Part shown: positions 1 to 9,248 of the stretch, one piece after another
Layout of the letters: every line of letters begins with the position of its first letter
Numbering within the stretch: the stretch's first letter is position 1
From: Sphingomonadaceae bacterium
GTDB taxonomy: Bacteria; Pseudomonadota; Alphaproteobacteria; Sphingomonadales; Sphingomonadaceae
Direction: 5' to 3'
DNA: 10,835 bases
NCBI GenBank assembly: GCA_013821585.1
Contig: JACDGO010000038.1
Coordinates: 1 to 10,835 of the forward strand
Translations under genes and position numbers: made by a program
The notes under the pieces: generated by a model
Databases searched by the model: none
What the model was told of the DNA's origin: nothing
The model's input: the letters and a program-made list of their open reading frames with translations, nothing else

Positions 1-476
1 CCGGACGCCTTTCGCCCACCGACACGACCCGCATCGCGCGGGCGCTCGAGGTCGTTCGCTCGACCGGTGTTCCGCTCGCCAAATGGCAGGCGCAGCGGAA
101 AGGGGGGATCGGCGATGCGGTGCGCCTCTCCCCGCTCGTCCTGCTGCCGCCGCGCGACTGGCTTATGGCGCAGTGCGATGCGCGGTTCGACGCGATATTC
201 GAGCATGGCCGCGACGAGGTCCGGGCGCTGACCACGCGCGGGCTCGACCCGGCGCTGCCGGTGATGCGCGCGATCGGAGTGCGCGAGATCGCGGAGGCAA
301 TCGAAAAGAAGGTCACGGAGAGTCACGCCAAGGAACAGGGCCGGCTGGCGACCCGGCAATATGCCAAGCGGCAATACACTTGGTTTCGCGGTCAAGCGCC
401 CAAGGATTGTTCTATACTCGCTGAGCCATTAAATTCCATTGCTGACGATAAATTAGCAATAAAGTTGCTTTCTTAA
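1..476 (+). CDS. miaA: tRNA dimethylallyltransferase MiaA, C-terminal part (5' end outside the window)
   Basis: MiaA transfers a dimethylallyl group to the N6 of A37 in tRNAs that read codons beginning with U. It is cytoplasmic. The open frame enters from the left edge (first full codon at position 3) and stops with TAA at 474-476. Visible family features are the LSPTDTTRIARALEV segment near the start, the ARFDAIFEHG stretch, the VMRAIGVREI segment and the C-terminal ATRQYAKRQYTWFRGQ block typical of the family. About 158 residues are present, roughly the last half of a protein usually near 300-320 residues. The final ~25 residues after the WFRGQ block are a variable tail encoded by DNA much richer in A+T than the rest, which runs into the probable promoter of the next operon. 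The family assignment is firm. The true start is not visible. Confidence 0.93.
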   Translation, partial: GRLSPTDTTRIARALEVVRSTGVPLAKWQAQRKGGIGDAVRLSPLVLLPPRDWLMAQCDARFDAIFEHGRDEVRALTTRGLDPALPVMRAIGVREIAEAIEKKVTESHAKEQGRLATRQYAKRQYTWFRGQAPKDCSILAEPLNSIADDKLAIKLLS

Positions 477-508
477 CCGTTGACAGCATAGTTTGTTGCC
501 ATTAGCCG
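465..508 (+). promoter_or_regulatory. Candidate promoter region of the ilvBHC operon
   Basis: The stretch from about 410 to 505 is AT-rich in an otherwise GC-rich window. It contains a perfect TTGACA at 480-485. With normal spacing the matching -10 would be the poor TTAGCC (502-507) or TAGCCG (503-508). An alternative pairing is TTGCTT at 465-470 with CATAGT at 487-492 (16-nt spacer). Which of the two is used cannot be decided by eye. Downstream, a 6-bp inverted repeat, GCGTTG at 514-519 with CAACGC at 532-537, lies in the presumed 5' untranslated region just before the ilvB ribosome binding site. The -35-like box lies only 3 nt after the miaA stop. Confidence 0.4.
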
Positions 509-551
509 CCGCCGCGTTGTCATTCACGCTGCAACGCAACAAAGGAAGGCC

Positions 552-2300
552 ATGCCCGTCGAGAAGCCCGGAGCCGAAATCCTCATCGAGGCGCTGTGCG
601 ATCTCGGTGTCGAGGTCGTGTTCGGCTATCCGGGCGGCGCGGTGCTTCCGATCTACGACGCGCTGTTCCGGCAAAAGCGCATACGCCACATCCTCGTTCG
701 CCACGAGCAGGCGGCGACGCACGCCGCCGAAGGCTATGCGCGCTCTACGGGCAAGCCCGGCGTTGTTCTCGTCACCTCCGGTCCCGGTGCGACCAATGCC
801 GTCACGGGCATCACCGACGCGCTGATGGATTCGATCCCGATGGTCGTGATCACCGGCCAAGTCGCGACGCACCTTATCGGTTCAGACGCATTCCAGGAGG
901 CCGACACCGTCGGCATCACGCGGCACTGCACAAAGCATAACTACCTCGTGAAGGATCCGGCGAAACTCGGCGACGTGATCCACGAGGCGTTCCACATCGC
1001 GATCTCGGGCCGCCCCGGCCCAGTCGTCGTCGACATTCCGAAGGACGTGCAGGTCGCCACCGCGCCGTATCGCAAGCCCGGTGCGATCCAGCACAAGACC
1101 TATCGCCCGCAGGTCAAGGGCGACGCGGGGCTGATCGCGAGCGCTGTCGAGATGCTCGCTGCGGCGGAGCGGCCGATCCTGTATACGGGGGGCGGCGTGA
1201 TCAACGCCGGGCCGGGCGCGAGCGCGATGCTGCGCGAGCTCGCCTGGATCACCGGCGCGCCCGTCACCTCGACGCTGATGGGCCTTGGCGCGTTTCCGGC
1301 GAGCGACAAGCAATGGCTCGGCATGCTCGGCATGCACGGCGCCTATGAAGCGAACATGGCGATGCACGGCGCGGACCTGATCCTGTGCCTCGGCGCGCGC
1401 TTCGACGACCGGGTGACGGGACGGCTCGACGCCTTTTCGCCGCGATCGAAGAAGATCCACGTCGATATCGACCGCAGCTCGATCAACAAGATCGTCCCCG
1501 CCGATCTGGGCGTTGTCGGCGACGTCGGCCACGTGCTCGAGGACATGGTCAAACTGTGGAAGGGCGGCCAGTTCGCCAAAGGCGACCTTTCAACCTGGTG
1601 GGCCAGGATCGAAGGCTGGCGCGCGAAGAAATCGCTGAACTTCCCCGCGTCGAAAACGGAAATCATGCCGCAGCATGCGGTGCGGGCACTTTGGGAAGCG
1701 ACGCACAAACGCGAGCCGATCATCACGACCGAAGTCGGTCAGCACCAGATGTGGGCGGCGCAGCATTTCGGCTTCGAAAAATCCAACAAGTGGCTTACAT
1801 CGGGCGGGCTCGGCACGATGGGCTATGGCCTTCCCGCGGCGATCGGCGCGCAGATCGGCAATCCCAATGCGCTCGTCATCGACATCGCCGGCGAGGCGTC
1901 GATCCAGATGAACATCCAGGAACTGGCAACGGCGACGCAATACCGGCTGCCGGTCAAAGTATTCATCCTCAACAACGAATATATGGGGATGGTCCGCCAG
2001 TGGCAGGAGCTGACCTATCAGTCGCGCTACGCCGAAAGCTATTCGGACTCGCTGCCCGATTTCGTGAAACTCGGCGAGGCGTACGGATGGAAGGGCTTGC
2101 GGATCGAAAATCCGGCCGATCTCGACGACGGCATCGCCGCGATGCTCGCGCACGACGGACCGGTGATCGTCGATTGCAAGGTCGTGAAGCTCGCCAATTG
2201 CTTCCCGATGATTCCGAGTGGAGCGGCGCACAACGACATGCTGCTCGATCCGAGCATGATCTCAGGCTCGATGGGCGACGAAGCGAAGGCGCTGGTTTGA
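552..2300 (+). CDS. ilvB: Acetohydroxyacid (acetolactate) synthase, large catalytic subunit
   Basis: This ThDP-, FAD- and Mg-dependent enzyme condenses two pyruvates to 2-acetolactate, or pyruvate with 2-oxobutyrate. It is the first common step of branched-chain amino acid synthesis and works in the cytoplasm with the IlvH subunit. The 582 residues match the family length. The N-terminal ThDP domain shows FGYPGGAVLPIYDAL (24-38) and the catalytic Glu52 in RHEQAAT. The segment ITGQVATHLIGSDAFQE lies around 100-116. The C-terminal ThDP/metal motif starts at GEAS (447-450) and ends at the NN pair at 474-475. Its second residue is Glu448 rather than the usual Asp. LNNEYMGMVRQWQE follows. The start is supported by AAAGGAAGG at 541-549. 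ilvH follows after a 149-bp gap. The gene could equally be called ilvI or ilvG by naming habit; the function is clear. Confidence 0.97.
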   Translation: MPVEKPGAEILIEALCDLGVEVVFGYPGGAVLPIYDALFRQKRIRHILVRHEQAATHAAEGYARSTGKPGVVLVTSGPGATNAVTGITDALMDSIPMVVITGQVATHLIGSDAFQEADTVGITRHCTKHNYLVKDPAKLGDVIHEAFHIAISGRPGPVVVDIPKDVQVATAPYRKPGAIQHKTYRPQVKGDAGLIASAVEMLAAAERPILYTGGGVINAGPGASAMLRELAWITGAPVTSTLMGLGAFPASDKQWLGMLGMHGAYEANMAMHGADLILCLGARFDDRVTGRLDAFSPRSKKIHVDIDRSSINKIVPADLGVVGDVGHVLEDMVKLWKGGQFAKGDLSTWWARIEGWRAKKSLNFPASKTEIMPQHAVRALWEATHKREPIITTEVGQHQMWAAQHFGFEKSNKWLTSGGLGTMGYGLPAAIGAQIGNPNALVIDIAGEASIQMNIQELATATQYRLPVKVFILNNEYMGMVRQWQELTYQSRYAESYSDSLPDFVKLGEAYGWKGLRIENPADLDDGIAAMLAHDGPVIVDCKVVKLANCFPMIPSGAAHNDMLLDPSMISGSMGDEAKALV

Positions 2301-2308
2301 TGGGGGGT

Positions 2309-2443
2309 ATTCCTGTTCGTCCCCGGAACGGGGAGGTGGCGCGCCGAAGGCGTGAAGGAGGGGGCGCTCCGCAAGGAACACGGGCGCACGGGGAAAGCCC
2401 CCTCCACCGCTTCGCGGTCCCCCTCCCCGTTCCGGGGAGGAAT
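2309..2443. repeat. Long imperfect palindrome with 16-bp perfect ends (REP/MITE-like) in the ilvB-ilvH gap
   Basis: The ends CCCCGGAACGGGGAGG (2321-2336) and CCTCCCCGTTCCGGGG (2422-2437) are exact reverse complements. An inner 9-bp perfect stem, GGAGGGGGC at 2357-2365 with GCCCCCTCC at 2397-2405, makes the whole element fold into one long interrupted hairpin. Just outside the ends, ATTCCT (2309-2314) and AGGAAT (2438-2443) are also complementary. Similar GC-rich palindromes are common between sphingomonad genes; that is from memory, not a search. The element occupies nearly the whole 149-bp gap. No transposase is encoded in it. Its right end supplies the Shine-Dalgarno sequence of ilvH. Confidence 0.8.
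2434..2441 (+). promoter_or_regulatory. ilvH ribosome binding site formed by the repeat's right end
   Basis: GGGGAGGA at 2434-2441 is a strong Shine-Dalgarno match. The AGG core ends 9 nt before the ilvH ATG at 2450. Bases 2434-2437 belong to the terminal inverted repeat and can pair with CCCC at 2321-2324. Bases 2438-2441 can pair with the outer ATTCCT (2309-2314). The site could therefore be hidden in the hairpin; whether it is hidden in the cell is inference. Confidence 0.6.
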
Positions 2444-2449
2444 TAGATT

Positions 2450-2965
2450 ATGCACATTAAGACCGGACCTTCCGAGCGCCACACGCTCAGCGTCACCGTC
2501 GACAACGAGGCGGGCGTGCTCGCGCGGATCGCGGGGATGTTTTCGGCGCGCGGCTATAATATCGAGAGCCTGACGGTGGCGGACATCAGCGCCGACGACG
2601 CGGTCAGTCGCATCACCATCGTCACCAGCGGCACGCCCGCAGTGATCGAGCAGGTGGTCGCGCAGCTCGACCGGCTGGTGCCGGTGCACAAGGTCACCGA
2701 CCTCACCGTTCTCGGCGAGCACGTCGAGCGCGAGCTGGCGCTGGTCAAGGTGCAGGGAATCGGCGATCACCGGATCGAAGCGCTGCGTCTTGCCGACGTG
2801 TTCCGTGCGGGCGTCGTCGACACGACGATCGCGAGCTTCGTGTTCGAGGTGACGGGATCGTCGACCAAGATCGACCGCTTCATCGCGCTGATGGGCGAGA
2901 TCGGGCTGGTCGAGGTGGCGCGAACGGGTATCGTCGCGATGGCGCGGGGGAAAGAGGCGGTTTAG
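2450..2965 (+). CDS. ilvH: Acetohydroxyacid synthase, small regulatory subunit
   Basis: The regulatory subunit activates the catalytic subunit and, in the family, binds valine for feedback inhibition. The 171 residues fit the short bacterial type. An N-terminal ACT domain is seen in HTLSVTVDNEAGVLARIAGMFSARGYNIESLTV (about residues 11-43). A second, C-terminal ACT-like domain starts near ELALVKV (about 97-103) and includes SFVFEVTGSSTKIDRFI. The start at 2450 is set by the strong ribosome binding site at 2434-2441 and by the fit of the N-terminus to the family. It lies between ilvB and ilvC in the same direction, so it is almost certainly co-transcribed with them. Nothing is missing from the protein. 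Confidence 0.96.
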   Translation: MHIKTGPSERHTLSVTVDNEAGVLARIAGMFSARGYNIESLTVADISADDAVSRITIVTSGTPAVIEQVVAQLDRLVPVHKVTDLTVLGEHVERELALVKVQGIGDHRIEALRLADVFRAGVVDTTIASFVFEVTGSSTKIDRFIALMGEIGLVEVARTGIVAMARGKEAV

Positions 2966-2977
2966 GTCACAACCATC

Positions 2978-3005
2978 CGTCATTTCCGCGAAGGCGGGAA
3001 TGACG
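2978..3005. repeat. REP-like palindrome in the ilvH-ilvC gap
   Basis: CGTCATTTCCGC (2978-2989), a GAAG loop (2990-2993) and GCGGGAATGACG (2994-3005) form a 12-bp stem with a single T-G wobble. The core GTCATT...AATGAC and the GAAG loop resemble the two half-elements found after ilvC, although the middle differs (TTTCCGC versus CCCCGGC). It fills more than half of the 57-bp gap between ilvH and the chosen ilvC start and ends 5 nt before the ilvC Shine-Dalgarno sequence. No U-tract follows, so it is not a standard terminator. Confidence 0.8.
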
Positions 3006-3019
3006 AGACAGGGAGCTGA

Positions 3020-4042
<1,023 letters not shown>

Positions 4043-4060
4043 CCCCGGCCTGCGCCGGGG
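4043..4060. repeat. GC-rich hairpin directly after the ilvC stop
   Basis: CCCCGGC (4043-4049), loop CTGC, GCCGGGG (4054-4060) form a perfect 7-bp stem starting at the base after the ilvC stop codon. It is followed by CAGGCTTTCC, which has only three T in a row. It may protect the ilvC mRNA 3' end or act as a weak terminator, or it may simply be another repeat half. The role is inferred. Confidence 0.55.
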
Positions 4061-4080
4061 CAGGCTTTCCCCAACAGTCC

Positions 4081-4164
4081 GTCACCCCGGCGAAGGCCGG
4101 GGTCCACCTCTCTGTGAACACAATGCCTGGCGGATGGATGGATCCCGGCTTTCGCCGGGATGAC
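4081..4164. repeat. Head-to-head pair of REP half-elements (REPIN-like) between ilvC and the yceI-like gene
   Basis: The left half (4081-4106) holds ACCCCGGC, loop GAAG, GCCGGGGT (4084-4103). The right half (4139-4164) holds ATCCCGGC, loop TTTC, GCCGGGAT (4142-4161). Read on the opposite strand, the right half differs from the left at only 3 of 26 positions. Two such halves in inverted orientation around a short spacer is the arrangement called REPIN. The spacer (4107-4138) shows nothing recognisable. The pair ends 27 nt before the ribosome binding site of the next gene. Confidence 0.82.
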
Positions 4165-4204
4165 GGAGGGGATAGACTGGCAGGAATTCCCAAGGAGTTC
4201 CGCC

Positions 4205-4825
4205 ATGCGCCCTGCCCTGTTCCTCGCCGCCCTCGCCCTCGCCATTCCCGCCGCCGCGCAGGAGCCGGCATTGCCGAAGACGCCGCCGGGCGCGCCGATC
4301 GCCGCGCGCGTCAAGGCCGGCAACTACAAGGTCGACGGCGACCACACGCAGGTGCTGTTCAAGGTCAATCACCTGGGCTTCAGCGAGTATAGCGGGCAGT
4401 TCACCAAGCCGACGGGGAGCCTGACGCTCGACCCGCGCAACCCCGCGCGCGATCGGGTCGAGATTTCGTTTCCGATCAACCAGGTGCGCACCACCGTCAC
4501 CACGCTCGACGAGCATCTGCAAAAGCCCGAGTTCTTCGACGCTGCGCGTTTTCCCGAAGGGCGATTCGTCTCGACACGCGTGACCGTGAAGGGGATGACG
4601 GCAGTGATCGCCGGCAATTTGACGCTGAAGGGGGTCACGCGGCCCGTGGTGCTCAACGCGCGCTTCGTCGGCGCGGGGGCGATGGTGATGGGGCCGCCCA
4701 AGCTCAACATCGGCTTTTCCGCGACGACGAGCATCCGCCGCAGCGCGTTTGGCATCAGCTACGGCGTGCCGCTGGTCTCCGATCGCGTCGACCTCGTCAT
4801 CAACGCTGCGTTCCAGGCCGAGTGA
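4205..4825 (+). CDS. YceI-family protein, exported lipocalin-like
   Basis: YceI-family proteins are periplasmic beta-barrels that bind long isoprenoid or other lipid-like molecules. The physiological role is usually unknown. The 206-residue product starts with MRPALFLAALALAIPAAAQ, a clear signal peptide with probable cleavage after Ala18. The YceI domain follows from about residue 38: YKVDGDHTQVLFKVNHLGFSEY, then ISFPINQVRT, the HLQKPEFFDAARFPEGRFVS segment, and LTLKGVTRPVVLNARF. The start is chosen at 4205 rather than the upstream in-frame ATG at 4160, because AAGGAG (4192-4197) lies 7 nt before it and the signal peptide begins there. The upstream ATG lies within the REP pair. Its stop overlaps the next gene by 4 nt. 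Family assignment is firm; the ligand is unknown. Confidence 0.93.
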   Translation: MRPALFLAALALAIPAAAQEPALPKTPPGAPIAARVKAGNYKVDGDHTQVLFKVNHLGFSEYSGQFTKPTGSLTLDPRNPARDRVEISFPINQVRTTVTTLDEHLQKPEFFDAARFPEGRFVSTRVTVKGMTAVIAGNLTLKGVTRPVVLNARFVGAGAMVMGPPKLNIGFSATTSIRRSAFGISYGVPLVSDRVDLVINAAFQAE

Positions 4826-5481
4826 CGGACACCGCCGACGCAGGCGCCGAAGGCCCGCGCGGCGTCGGGCGGATCGAGGCATTTTCGGACGGCGTGGTCG
4901 CGATCATCATCACGATCATGGTGCTCGAGCTTCATCCGCCGGTGTCGGGAGGGATGGACAAGCTGTGGACGCTGTGGCCGGTCTTCATCGCCTATGTGCT
5001 CAGCTACGCCTTTGTCGCGATCTATTGGGTCAACCACCACCGGCTGTTCGCCCACGCGACGCATGTTTCGAACGGGCTCATCTGGTCGAACATCCTGCTT
5101 CTGTTCGCGCTGTCGCTCGTCCCGTTCTCGACATCGTATCTCGGCGAGCATCATTTCAACCGCGACGCGACGTTGCTCTATCTTGGGACGATGCTGCTGC
5201 CCGCGTTCGCCTACACCTGGCTGCAGGCGACGATCGGCGCGACTGGCCGGAAGAGCGTCGAAGCGCGCGCCTATCACCGCGCGACGATGCGCAAGGGCGC
5301 GTTCGGGACCGCGCTCTACATCGCCGGAATCCCGCTGACCTTCATCTCGCCCTGGCTCGGAATCACTTGCGTCGCGATCGTCGCGCTGTTCTGGTTTCTG
5401 CCGAAAAGCCCATTCGACCGGCTGTTCGACGGGCAAAAGACTGGACAGCCGGCTGCCGGCCGCACTACGTCTCGCCCATGA
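4822..5481 (+). CDS. TMEM175-family (DUF1211) integral membrane protein, putative potassium channel
   Basis: The 219-residue protein has the family signature RIEAFSDGVVAIIITIMVLEL at the first helix, with FSDGV at residues 21-25. About six hydrophobic helices follow, roughly at 21-36, 52-72, 87-107, 119-139, 158-176 and 179-194. Bacterial TMEM175 proteins with this motif include K+-selective channels, so inner-membrane ion conduction is plausible but not shown. The second helix ends with the charged/polar YWVNHHRLF, also typical of the family. Translation probably starts at GTG 4822, which overlaps the stop of the yceI-like gene (GTGA) and suggests coupling. The basic, polar tail after residue 195 looks unstructured. 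Its own TGA at 5479-5481 overlaps the ATG at 5478, next to the leader ORF before leuA. Confidence 0.88.
   Translation: MTDTADAGAEGPRGVGRIEAFSDGVVAIIITIMVLELHPPVSGGMDKLWTLWPVFIAYVLSYAFVAIYWVNHHRLFAHATHVSNGLIWSNILLLFALSLVPFSTSYLGEHHFNRDATLLYLGTMLLPAFAYTWLQATIGATGRKSVEARAYHRATMRKGAFGTALYIAGIPLTFISPWLGITCVAIVALFWFLPKSPFDRLFDGQKTGQPAAGRTTSRP
5442..5471 (+). promoter_or_regulatory. Weak candidate promoter for a leaderless leuA leader transcript
   Basis: TGGACA (5442-5447) and TACGTC (5466-5471) are separated by 18 nt inside the 3' end of the TMEM175-like gene. If used, transcription would begin about 7 nt later, at or near the ATG codons at 5478 and 5481. That would make the leader peptide mRNA leaderless. 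This fits the lack of any Shine-Dalgarno sequence there, and the trp leader peptide of Sinorhizobium is known to be translated that way. The -10 match is poor, so this is only a suggestion. Confidence 0.25.
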
Positions 5482-5528
5482 TGGTCAGCGCGCCGCGTCT
5501 TTCGCTGCTTCGACTTACGCGCCCTTAG
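5481..5528 (+). CDS. Putative leucine-rich leader peptide of leuA (leuL-like)
   Basis: A 15-codon ORF reads MVSAPRLSLLRLTRP and stops with TAG. An extra ATG at 5478 gives 16 residues. Four of six codons from 5499 to 5516 are Leu (CTT, CTG, CTT, CTT). CTT appears sparingly used in the neighbouring genes, where CTG and CTC dominate by eye. It sits 80 nt upstream of leuA, the first dedicated step of leucine synthesis. The Leu codons pair with the leuA translation start region, and the stop codon lies in the arm of a second stem. No Shine-Dalgarno sequence precedes it. The ATG at 5478 overlaps the stop of the upstream gene (ATGA), so translation could arise by coupling or from a leaderless transcript. 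The function is inferred from position, codons and folding. No homologue search was possible. Confidence 0.6.
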   Translation: MVSAPRLSLLRLTRP

Positions 5529-5602
5529 GCGCGAGCTTTCCCGCGTGCGCTTCCGCGCACCCTCGCCGCCTAAGGGACCGATCCCCTCGAAGCCAAGCGA
5601 GA
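5500..5602 (+). promoter_or_regulatory. Nested RNA structure linking leader Leu codons to the leuA start region (candidate translational attenuator)
   Basis: Outer stem: GCTTCGA (5507-5513) pairs perfectly with TCGAAGC (5587-5593). After a 2-nt bulge (5594-5595), 5500-5506 pairs with 5596-5602 with one T-G wobble, for 14 pairs in all. The left side is the Leu-codon stretch of the leader ORF and the right side ends 6 nt before the leuA ATG. Inner stem: 5522-5530 pairs with 5568-5576 and, past a bulged C5567, GCGAG (5531-5535) pairs with CTCGC (5562-5566). It encloses a third hairpin, GTGCGC-TTCC-GCGCAC (5545-5560). The leader TAG (5526-5528) lies in the inner stem's left arm. A ribosome stalled on Leu codons would break the outer stem and free the leuA start. 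No U-tract follows any stem, so classical termination is unlikely. Confidence 0.6.
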
Positions 5603-5608
5603 CCCAAA

Positions 5609-8768
<3,160 letters not shown>

Positions 8769-8771
8769 CGC

Positions 8772-9248
8772 TCAGCCCGCCGTCATCATCTCGACGGTCC
8801 GCTCCGGCGCGCCGATGAGCTGAATGATATAGCGGCCCGGCGTCACGTCGAACGTGACCGTCTTGTGGATGCCGGTGCAGTCGGCCAGCCGTTCGTGTCC
8901 CGCCGACTTCAGAGCCTTGCCGTCACGGATCAGGTCGACATAGGTCGCACTCGACAATGCGACGCTAAGCTTGCCCGCGCGCGAAACGTCGATCGCGGCC
9001 AGCCCCTCGAAACTGCCCGCCTTCGGTTCGCGCGCAGGCTTCAACGCGAGCTTGACCGCCTTCGCCAGCGCGAGCGTCAGTCTGACCGCCTCGCCCGGTT
9101 TGAGCGCGAAACGCATGTCTGGCGACTTCGCGGCGAAGTGGGATGTTGGCTTCGCCCAGCCGGACCATGCGGCGGGCAAGGGGCAAGGCGCCGCTCCCTG
9201 CGCTTGGGCGGAAGCCAGTATCAACATCGTCGTCGCAATCTTCAGCAT
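8772..9248 (-). CDS. Small exported protein of unknown function, coupled to mutL
   Basis: I do not recognise a domain. The 158-residue product begins MLKIATTMLILASAQAQGA, a signal peptide with likely cleavage around residues 16-19, so the mature protein should be periplasmic or outer-membrane associated. The mature part starts with APCPLPAAWSGWAKP. It has one Cys there and a second in LADCTGIHKTV, which could form a disulfide. Short alternating segments suggest beta structure, and it ends TPGRYIIQLIGAPERTVEMMTAG. The ATG at 9248 overlaps the mutL stop (TGATG), with GGAAGG (9259-9254) 5 nt upstream. A tandem ATG at 9251 would add one residue. It is translated with mutL on the - strand and converges on the phosphoribosyltransferase gene with a 3-nt gap. 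No role in mismatch repair is implied by the sequence. Confidence 0.8.
   Translation of the reverse strand: MLKIATTMLILASAQAQGAAPCPLPAAWSGWAKPTSHFAAKSPDMRFALKPGEAVRLTLALAKAVKLALKPAREPKAGSFEGLAAIDVSRAGKLSVALSSATYVDLIRDGKALKSAGHERLADCTGIHKTVTFDVTPGRYIIQLIGAPERTVEMMTAG

Noticed and set aside
455..473. AGCAA-TAAAG-TTGCT followed by TTCTT as a miaA terminator.
   Set aside because: The stem is only 5 bp and AT-rich, lies inside the last codons of miaA, and the T-run is broken. It overlaps the probable ilvB promoter and is better read as promoter-region sequence.
4081..4164. Repeated GC-rich palindromes as a short CRISPR array.
   Set aside because: There are only two halves, in inverted rather than direct orientation, with no regular spacers. 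They fit a REPIN.
4160..4204. Upstream ATG extending the YceI-family protein by 15 residues.
   Set aside because: The ATG is inside the REP palindrome and the extension would bury the signal peptide. A good ribosome binding site lies just before the ATG at 4205.
4749..5477. A long + strand frame that ends in the leader ORF, which might make the leader the tail of a larger protein.
   Set aside because: Its upstream part overlaps the TMEM175-like gene in another frame and translates to Arg/Ala-rich shadow sequence. Only the last 15-16 codons stand out, by Leu content and RNA pairing.
5522..5576. The stem before leuA as a classical Rho-independent terminator.
   Set aside because: The stem is strong but is followed by AGGGACCGATCCCC and no run of T, so intrinsic termination is unlikely on the sequence seen.
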